Source: Coriobacteriales bacterium
GTDB taxonomy: Bacteria > Actinomycetota > Coriobacteriia > Coriobacteriales > QAMH01
Assembly (NCBI GenBank): GCA_024408695.1
Contig: JAKSUU010000018.1
Location: forward strand, 1-11,308
Reading direction: 5' to 3'
DNA: 11,308 nucleotides
Of this stretch, positions 7,018 to 11,308 are shown one piece after another. A model generated the notes under the pieces. It was not told the origin of the DNA. It saw only the letters and a program-made list of their open reading frames with translations, and did not search any database. Each line of letters starts with the position of its first letter. The stretch's first letter is position 1. The position numbers were made by a program, and so were the translations under genes.

Positions 7018-7317
7018 TTAGCGGCGACCGCGTCTACCACCAGGGGTGCTTTGAACCTTTACAACAAAAGGCATAAGCGCCATAAATCTAGAACGCTTGA
7101 TAGCATTTGCTAGTTGGTGTTGATGTTGAACACAAACACCAGTAACTCTACGTGTTTTTATTTTTCCACGTTCGGTTGTAAAACGTTTTAACAACTTTGT
7201 GTTTTTATAATCAATTTTAAAATCATCGTTGTCGTCATTTTCATGAACGCAAAAAGGGCATTTTTTGTAGAGTTGTTGCTGATTGTAATCAGCCCTTCTT
7301 CCTCCTCTTGGATTCAT
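7018..7317 (-). CDS. rpsR: 30S ribosomal protein bS18, zinc-binding type
   Basis: The core [43 protein letters not shown] is classic bS18, which pairs with bS6 on the 30S platform. The protein has 99 residues against the usual 75-80. The extra length comes from a basic N-terminus, an acidic insertion ENDDNDD after the first Cys pair and a Gly/Arg-rich C-terminus. CPFC (Cys20, Cys23) with Cys62 and His65 or His67 fits the zinc-binding (C+) form of bS18. An AGGAG ribosome site lies just before the ATG, and the gene starts 13 nt after the ssb stop, in the operon. Confidence 0.97.
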   Translation of the reverse strand: MNPRGGRRADYNQQQLYKKCPFCVHENDDNDDFKIDYKNTKLLKRFTTERGKIKTRRVTGVCVQHQHQLANAIKRSRFMALMPFVVKVQSTPGGRRGRR

Positions 7318-7330
7318 TTTCTTCTCCTAA

Positions 7331-7774
7331 CTAAAATGGAACGTCATCTCCAGAAAATGTATCTGGAACTTGTGCATTAGAGACATTTTCAAATGATGTA
7401 TTCTGATTTTGAACAGGCATATAGCCACCATCATCTGGACGTCTTTGGGACATAAATTCAATTTCATCAATTGTAACATCAACTTTGCTTCGGCGTTGAC
7501 CTGTGGTTTTATCTTCCCAGGAACCATAATGAAGCTTACCTTCAATAGCTACCTTAGAGCCTTTCTTTAGATAGTTACTTACAGCTTCTGCACGTTTGCC
7601 AAACATTGTGCAATCAATAAAATTTGCATAATCTTCCCATTCACCGCTTTGGGCATTTCTTCTACGATCGTTAACCGCAACACCAATGTTTAAAACAGAT
7701 GTACCATTTGGTGTTGTTCTAAGTTCTGGATCTCTTGTTAAGTTACCTGTAATTACCACTCTATTTATACTCAT
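7331..7774 (-). CDS. ssb: Single-stranded DNA-binding protein
   Basis: The 147-residue protein has an N-terminal OB-fold (1 to about 110) opening MSINRVVITGNLTRDPELR, with NFIDCTMFGKRAE and the GKLHYGSWEDKTTGQRR loop. A short Gln/Asn-rich linker follows. The C-terminal acidic tip GDDVPF (142-147) is the hook that recruits replication and repair partners. It acts as a tetramer that coats single-stranded DNA. It sits between rpsF (18 nt upstream) and rpsR (13 nt downstream), a widely conserved arrangement that ties DNA replication to ribosome synthesis. An AAAGGAT ribosome site precedes the ATG. Linker and total length are on the short side but intact. Confidence 0.97.
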   Translation of the reverse strand: MSINRVVITGNLTRDPELRTTPNGTSVLNIGVAVNDRRRNAQSGEWEDYANFIDCTMFGKRAEAVSNYLKKGSKVAIEGKLHYGSWEDKTTGQRRSKVDVTIDEIEFMSQRRPDDGGYMPVQNQNTSFENVSNAQVPDTFSGDDVPF

Positions 7775-7792
7775 TTCTTATCCTTTCAAAAT

Positions 7793-8077
7793 TTAAGCCT
7801 TAAGCGTGATTAAATAACGAACTACAGCGTCAGTAATGTACAAAACACGATCTAGCTCAGCAACGTTTGCCGGATCTAAACTGAATTCGATTAAAGTATA
7901 ATCTCCTTCTGTAAGTTCGTTGATTTCATAAGCTAGGGCTCGTTTACCCCACTCATCTACGTTTTCGATTTTTCCACCTTGATCGGTAATTGTAGATTGA
8001 ATTCTAGACATCAAAGATGCTTTATCTTGATCTTCGATTGTAGGGTCAACAAAAAACAATAATTCATACGCCTTCAT
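7793..8077 (-). CDS. rpsF: 30S ribosomal protein bS6
   Basis: The 94 residues match bS6 throughout: MKAYELLFFVDPTIED at the start, DEWGKRALAYEINELTEGDY in the middle and the RYLITLKA end. bS6 binds bS18 and 16S rRNA in the central domain of the 30S platform. It is the first gene of the rpsF-ssb-rpsR-rplI operon. It has the strongest ribosome site in the window: AAGGAGGTGA (8081-8090, minus strand), with AGGAGG 6 nt before the ATG. No glutamate-rich C-terminal extension is present. Confidence 0.97.
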   Translation of the reverse strand: MKAYELLFFVDPTIEDQDKASLMSRIQSTITDQGGKIENVDEWGKRALAYEINELTEGDYTLIEFSLDPANVAELDRVLYITDAVVRYLITLKA

Positions 8078-8103
8078 CTTTCACCTCCTTATTGGTCTAC
8101 ATG

Positions 8104-8134
8104 GCTTCGAGTCTTAAAGGCACATGCTCGAAGC
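8104..8134 (-). promoter_or_regulatory. rpsF leader hairpin
   Basis: GCTTCGAG (8127-8134 on the minus strand) pairs perfectly with CTCGAAGC (8104-8111), with a 15-nt loop. It lies about 14 nt upstream of the rpsF ribosome site. No T-run follows, so it is not a typical terminator of the M23 gene. An autoregulatory bS6:bS18 leader structure is known in many bacteria at this place. I could not find its hallmark CCG in the loop, so identity with that motif is unproven. Confidence 0.4.
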
Positions 8135-8143
8135 TAAAAAGGT

Positions 8144-9217
8144 CTATATAATATTACCACTCTCCTTTACTTTTTTCGAAAAAAGACCAACAATTTTATT
8201 CATACTGCCAACTAACCTATTGCGATTAAGATAAGCAATAAAGAATATAAGTCCAAGGATTAAGCTTGCAAAAATGACATAAACAATGTAAACACAAAAA
8301 CTGGGTATATGCAAATTTTCAAAGGTTTCAACTAAACTTAAATGAAGGTTAGATGCCTGCAAAATACAACAATCAAATATATACGAAAGGATGTTTGCAA
8401 AATCATTGAAAATGGAAGATGATTTGCTTTTATTATCAATATATTCAAGTTGTTTACTCGTTATTGGCTCAAGCATCAAATCCTCACCAAATTCTAATTC
8501 TGAACTACTGCCGGGAACAACAATAGTATCATTTACCTGTGGACTAACATATGTAGGCAAAAGAGTAGCTTCTTCACTAAGTTTAGCTTCTTCAACTACA
8601 GTTGAAACTGAACTTAAGCCAAAAAGTGTAAATGGGTCTATATATTTTTTGTTGTCACGCAAACCCATGTGCAAATGAGAAGAATAACTTGATTTGTCAC
8701 CGTTAGCCGCAAGTGTGCCAATATATTGTCCTTCGCTTACACTTTGCCCAGACTCCAAATTTAAATCGGAAAATGGCATTAATGTCAAAACAAGGCCAGA
8801 ATTCAGCCTTATTGAAGCAGCGAGCATGGTCTCACCTTCTCCACCACCATTAAAAGCACTGTCACCGGATGGGACCAAACCACAAAAAGTAACTTCTCCA
8901 CCAGCAGGTGCAAGAATTTTACTACCAGCATTTACAGCCACATCTACACCACAATGTTTGTAATTTACACCATCTTTTTCATATGTTGCACCAAATCCTA
9001 AAGACGCAACTTGCTGCGAGTTTGGAATCGGCCAAACACTAGCATAAGCAATATTTACTATTGGTGCACATGATAAAAAGAATAATAAGAATAAAAGGAC
9101 GCTAAACATCAAAAAAATAAAATTTCTATACGCTTGAGAGGAGGTACAAGTGTTTGAAATTTTACCGGAGGCCAATAATTTAATGCTTTTAGCGTTTTGA
9201 AAAAATATTGTATTCAT
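8144..9217 (-). CDS. Secreted M23-family (LytM-like) cell-wall protein, membrane-anchored at both ends
   Basis: With the ATG at 9217 the protein has 357 residues. That start has AAAGGAGA 8 nt upstream; a GTG further up (9256) has no ribosome site. A Lys-containing N-terminus leads to a hydrophobic segment (about 32-49), then AYA-SVWP (57-63), a possible signal-peptidase site. The M23 domain (about 65-200) has HCGVD (His88, Asp92) and HLHMG (His181, His183), giving the three zinc ligands and one catalytic His. The other catalytic His, usually in a YxHL context before the GQxVxxGQxIG stretch, appears to be replaced (LMPFSDL, Pro148). A Ser/Glu-rich stalk follows. A membrane segment (about 306-330) and a basic tail NRNRLVGSMNKIV end the protein. 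It is either an altered endopeptidase or an inactive peptidoglycan-binding or activator protein like EnvC/NlpD. Confidence 0.88.
   Translation of the reverse strand: MNTIFFQNAKSIKLLASGKISNTCTSSQAYRNFIFLMFSVLLFLLFFLSCAPIVNIAYASVWPIPNSQQVASLGFGATYEKDGVNYKHCGVDVAVNAGSKILAPAGGEVTFCGLVPSGDSAFNGGGEGETMLAASIRLNSGLVLTLMPFSDLNLESGQSVSEGQYIGTLAANGDKSSYSSHLHMGLRDNKKYIDPFTLFGLSSVSTVVEEAKLSEEATLLPTYVSPQVNDTIVVPGSSSELEFGEDLMLEPITSKQLEYIDNKSKSSSIFNDFANILSYIFDCCILQASNLHLSLVETFENLHIPSFCVYIVYVIFASLILGLIFFIAYLNRNRLVGSMNKIVGLFSKKVKESGNII
8145..8156 (-). promoter_or_regulatory. Possible -10 region for the rpsF operon
   Basis: The minus strand reads TGGTAATATTATATAG here, which contains an extended -10-like TGGTAATAT and a TATTAT. 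It overlaps the end of the M23 gene and would start RNA close to the leader hairpin. There is no clear -35 box. Confidence 0.22.
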
Positions 9218-9298
9218 GCAGTATTCTCCTTTCCACTCCCGCAGCAAATACAACACAATTTTTTCATGTCTCGGCTAAAATTTCAATGAATTGAAATA

Positions 9299-9340
9299 AA
9301 TTTAATTTAGGATTTTTAAAAATTTAAAAAAAATTAAATT
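9299..9340. repeat. AT-only inverted repeat upstream of the M23 gene
   Basis: AATTTAATTT (9299-9308) is the exact reverse complement of AAATTAAATT (9331-9340). Between them ATTTTTAAAAAT is itself a palindrome. A smaller inverted repeat, TTTCAAT/ATTGAAA (9281-9296), lies next to it. All pairs but one per arm are A-T, so chance is a real possibility in this composition. Confidence 0.35.
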
Positions 9341-9522
9341 AAAAACAAAGAATACTGAAACTAAAAAATTAAGTCTAAAAATTTGAATTTTTACCAAAAC
9401 AATTCTAAAAAAATACTGAATTTTTAAGGAATTTTTTCTAAAAAGTTACAAAAAAAATCACCTTATACGCACAAAACTTGCAGTTCAAATAAAACTTTAA
9501 CGTTTTTATTAAACAACAGTAA

Positions 9523-9554
9523 AAAGTATGAAAATTGTAAAATAAAGACAATTG
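9523..9554. repeat. Direct repeat copy 1 with operator-like inverted repeat
   Basis: This 32-nt copy begins AAAGTATG and ends GACAATTG. It matches copy 2 (9588-9620) except for two substitutions and one inserted base. Within it AATTGT (9533-9538) and ACAATT (9548-9553) form a perfect inverted repeat with a 9-nt spacer, the shape of a dimeric repressor site. It covers the -10 box and spacer of the candidate promoter. Confidence 0.55.
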
Positions 9555-9562
9555 CACTTCAA
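9534..9562 (-). promoter_or_regulatory. Candidate promoter for the M23 gene
   Basis: On the minus strand TTGAAG (9557-9562) and TACAAT (9534-9539) are separated by 17 nt: a 4/6 -35 box and a 5/6 -10 box at ideal spacing. Transcription would start near 9527. The -10 box and most of the spacer lie inside direct repeat copy 1, which suggests repression by a protein bound there. Confidence 0.45.
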
Positions 9563-9587
9563 CACAATGGCCACTGGCTATGACTTT

Positions 9588-9620
9588 AAAGTATGACAAA
9601 TTGTGAAATAAAGATAATTG
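9588..9620. repeat. Direct repeat copy 2 with operator-like inverted repeat
   Basis: This is the second, 33-nt copy of the repeat, shifted 66 bp from copy 1. Its inverted repeat is AATTGT (9599-9604) and ATAATT (9614-9619), with one mismatch. The copy-1 promoter is not well preserved here: the -10 position reads CACAAT and no -35 box is seen. It could be an auxiliary operator. Confidence 0.5.
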
Positions 9621-9631
9621 AATAAAATAAT

Positions 9632-10276
9632 TTAGTCAACTATTTTATAAATACCATTATCTTTAATAATTTTATTTTCAGCAAGCTTTTGTAAAAGATA
9701 TGGATAAGCAATGTGTTCTTGTTTATGAATTTTGGTTTCTAAGCTATCAAGATTATCATCAACATCAATAGGCACGGCTATCTGATGAAGAATTGGACCT
9801 TCATCATATACTTCATTGGCAAAATGCAAGGTAATTCCAGTAACTTTAACACCTGCATTAAATGCATCGTCTATACCATGTGCTCCAGGAAAACTAGGAA
9901 GTAAGGCAGGATGCAAGTTAATAATCCTATTAGGAAACTCAGATAACAAAACGGGAGATATCTTTCGCATGTAGCCTGCTAAACATATATATTCAACACC
10001 CATGGAATGCAACACTTCTGCTAAAGTTGACTCAAGTGCTTCTACATTCACATAATCTTGTGGCTTATATACAATTGTCTTAATGCCAAAATCTTTCGCC
10101 TTCTGAATTCCCTTTGCTTTATCGTTAGAGCTAACAACACACGATATTTTTGCATTCAGTTGGCCTGATGAAATAGCGTTTACAATGGCTACCATATTAG
10201 AACCAGTGCCAGAAATAAAAATCGCAATATTTAATGGCTTGCCTATATCTCTCTTTAAATAATCCGAATTAGACAT
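9632..10276 (-). CDS. purN: Phosphoribosylglycinamide formyltransferase PurN
   Basis: The ATG at 10276 gives 214 residues. It overlaps the purM stop by 8 nt and has GGAG 9 nt upstream; a TTG at 10312 would add 12 residues that the family lacks. PurN transfers a formyl group from 10-formyl-THF to GAR, the third step of purine synthesis. The phosphate-binding SGTGSN is at 22-27. The catalytic Asn120 and His122 lie in RIINLHPALLPSFPGAHG, and Asp158 in HFANEVYDEGP. These correspond to E. coli Asn106, His108 and Asp144. The short N-terminal extension before the fold (about 14 residues) is somewhat longer than usual. Translational coupling to purM is likely. Confidence 0.96.
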   Translation of the reverse strand: MSNSDYLKRDIGKPLNIAIFISGTGSNMVAIVNAISSGQLNAKISCVVSSNDKAKGIQKAKDFGIKTIVYKPQDYVNVEALESTLAEVLHSMGVEYICLAGYMRKISPVLLSEFPNRIINLHPALLPSFPGAHGIDDAFNAGVKVTGITLHFANEVYDEGPILHQIAVPIDVDDNLDSLETKIHKQEHIAYPYLLQKLAENKIIKDNGIYKIVD

Positions 10277-11308
10277 ACTCAACAACTCCAGAGCCTTTAA
10301 CAATTTTGCCAATGTTATAAACGGCCTCTCCGCTGTTTTCTAAGCTAGTAGTCACAAGTTCTAGGTCTGCTTTTTTACAAATTACACACATGCCAATTCC
10401 CATATTAAATGTTTCTAGAGCAAGTTTTTGACTAATATTCGCCTGTTTGCAAACAAAATCAATAATGTCTATAGATGGCCAAGACCCTAATTTAATTTGA
10501 GCATTAGCATTCGAGGGCAAAACCCTGTCTAAATTATAAGTGATGCCTCCGCCTGTAATATGCGAAAACGCACATACACTAGGGCAGTCTAACAAAAGTT
10601 TCAAGAGAGGCTTTACATATATTTTTGTAGGGCTAAGCAGGGCCTGCATTAGGCTTTGTCCACTATTTAAAATACCTGTATCATTAAGCATATTAGAAGA
10701 CATTTGTTCGATTACGGCTTTTCTTACCAAACTATAACCATTTGAATGAATTCCGCTAGAGCTTAAACCTAAAATAACATCACCAATTTCAACTTTATGA
10801 GAACCTAACATGTTGTCTTTGTCGACAACGCCAACGCAAAAGCCACTTAGATCATAGTCATTAGGCGCCATAACACCAGGATGTTCAGCAGTTTCGCCAC
10901 CAATAAGGCTACAACTTGCCTGTTTGCAACCATCAGCAATTCCACTAACAATATCTTTAATTAGATTAGGGTCTACTTTTCCAATAGCAATGTAATCAAG
11001 AAAAAACAAAGGATGAGCACCGCAAACAACAATATCATTTGCACACATTGCAACAAGGTCTATTCCAACGGTATTATGGATATTCGACATCTGAGCAAGT
11101 TTTAGCTTGGTTCCCACACCATCTGTGCCACTAACCAAAATTGGATTTTTCATATCCTTAAAGCAAGACACATCAAAAAGCCCTCCAAAGCCTCCAATAT
11201 CCCCAATAACTTGTGAGCTGTAGGTAGACTGAACTAAGGATTTTATTGCATCAACACTTTTTGCACCAGCATCTATATCAACACCGGCGTCTTTATAGCT
11301 AATTGATT
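10269..11308 (-). CDS. purM: Phosphoribosylformylglycinamidine cyclo-ligase PurM, 5' end cut by window
   Basis: The reading frame is open to the right edge (first full codon at 11304-11306) and covers 345 residues, so only a few N-terminal residues are missing. It begins SISYKDAGVDIDAGAKSV, the conserved PurM start, then DIGGFGGLFD, SGTDGVGTKLKLA (ATP site), CANDIVVCGAHPLFFLDYIA, GGETAEHPGVM and HITGGGITYNL. PurM closes the imidazole ring: FGAM plus ATP gives AIR. In the GGETAEMPG motif the Met is His here. A GTG at 11171 is an internal Val codon, not a start, because conserved PurM sequence continues upstream of it. The gene overlaps purN, and the pair belongs to a purine operon running off the window. 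Confidence 0.97.
   Translation of the reverse strand, partial: SISYKDAGVDIDAGAKSVDAIKSLVQSTYSSQVIGDIGGFGGLFDVSCFKDMKNPILVSGTDGVGTKLKLAQMSNIHNTVGIDLVAMCANDIVVCGAHPLFFLDYIAIGKVDPNLIKDIVSGIADGCKQASCSLIGGETAEHPGVMAPNDYDLSGFCVGVVDKDNMLGSHKVEIGDVILGLSSSGIHSNGYSLVRKAVIEQMSSNMLNDTGILNSGQSLMQALLSPTKIYVKPLLKLLLDCPSVCAFSHITGGGITYNLDRVLPSNANAQIKLGSWPSIDIIDFVCKQANISQKLALETFNMGIGMCVICKKADLELVTTSLENSGEAVYNIGKIVKGSGVVEYV

Larger units (their letters stand above)
9218..9631. other. Long AT-rich intergenic region between purN and the M23 gene
   Basis: These 414 bp contain no credible gene. From right to left, the region holds two direct repeats (9523-9620), a candidate minus-strand promoter (9534-9562), and a run of about 200 bp of A- and T-tracts. 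Within that run CTAAAAA recurs on the plus strand at 9361, 9375, 9405 and 9438. Two inverted repeats follow (9281-9296, and 9299-9308 with 9331-9340). I see no G/C-rich terminator hairpin after purN. If the candidate promoter is used, the M23 mRNA would have a U-rich leader of about 310 nt. Confidence 0.6.

Noticed and set aside
7327..7545. Minus-strand open frame overlapping ssb, 72 codons
   Set aside because: It is a shifted frame of ssb and the ssb protein is fully conserved in the other frame.
9066..9080. Lipobox (LSC) in the M23 leader, making it a lipoprotein
   Set aside because: The sequence FLSCA does not fit the usual Leu at -3, and a normal signal-peptidase-like AYA-S follows.
9218..9256. 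GTG start at 9256 for the M23 protein, adding 13 residues
   Set aside because: No ribosome site precedes it, while AAAGGAGA lies 8 nt before the ATG at 9217.
9218..9527. Cyclic-di-AMP (ydaO-type) riboswitch, common before actinobacterial cell-wall hydrolase genes
   Set aside because: The leader lacks the G/C-rich conserved blocks of that riboswitch; it is nearly all A and T.
9523..9620. Possible CRISPR because of two spaced repeats
   Set aside because: Only two imperfect copies are present, with one spacer and no cas genes; the internal inverted repeat fits an operator better.
10277..10312. TTG start at 10312 for PurN
   Set aside because: It would overlap purM by 44 nt and add residues that PurN does not have; the ATG at 10276 gives a typical short overlap.

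Overview
The window is AT-rich bacterial DNA, by eye well under 40% G+C, and densely coding. Every protein gene I accept lies on the minus strand; only one tRNA is on the plus strand. The contiguous order rpsF-ssb-rpsR-rplI is typical of Actinobacteria. The membrane-anchored M28-like protein next to typA reminds me of Coriobacteriia. My best guess is therefore a low-G+C coriobacterium, at moderate confidence and without a database check.

Layout from right to left, which is the direction of transcription. At the right edge lie purM (its first few codons run off the window) and purN, overlapping by 8 nt; they encode two steps of de novo purine synthesis. Next is a roughly 410-nt, extremely AT-rich gap. 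It holds two 32-33-nt direct repeats, each carrying an operator-like inverted repeat, and a good candidate promoter. The gap precedes a secreted M23-family (LytM-like) cell-wall protein with an unusual C-terminal membrane anchor and one missing active-site histidine. Then comes the ribosomal and replication operon rpsF-ssb-rpsR-rplI, with a leader hairpin before rpsF. A strong 14-bp hairpin after rplI sits only 10 nt before a GT2 glycosyltransferase gene. That gene overlaps a DUF2304 membrane-protein gene, and a HAD-family phosphatase-like gene follows.

A tRNA-Arg(ACG) on the plus strand separates this block from typA (bipA), a ribosome-associated GTPase. The last gene, 194 bp downstream of typA, encodes a 681-residue protein. 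It has the N-terminal half of an M28 aminopeptidase fold interrupted by membrane segments, followed by a tail of over 400 residues that is mostly acidic. It has lost the bridging metal-binding Asp and the later M28 motifs, so it looks like a pseudo-peptidase.

Most of the window is housekeeping: purines, translation and DNA replication. The points worth a second look are the two probable pseudo- or altered peptidases (M28-like and M23-like), the repeat and operator region upstream of the M23 gene, the acidic tails on bL9 and the M28-like protein, and several intergenic hairpins. I see no CRISPR array, insertion sequence, phage or defence island.
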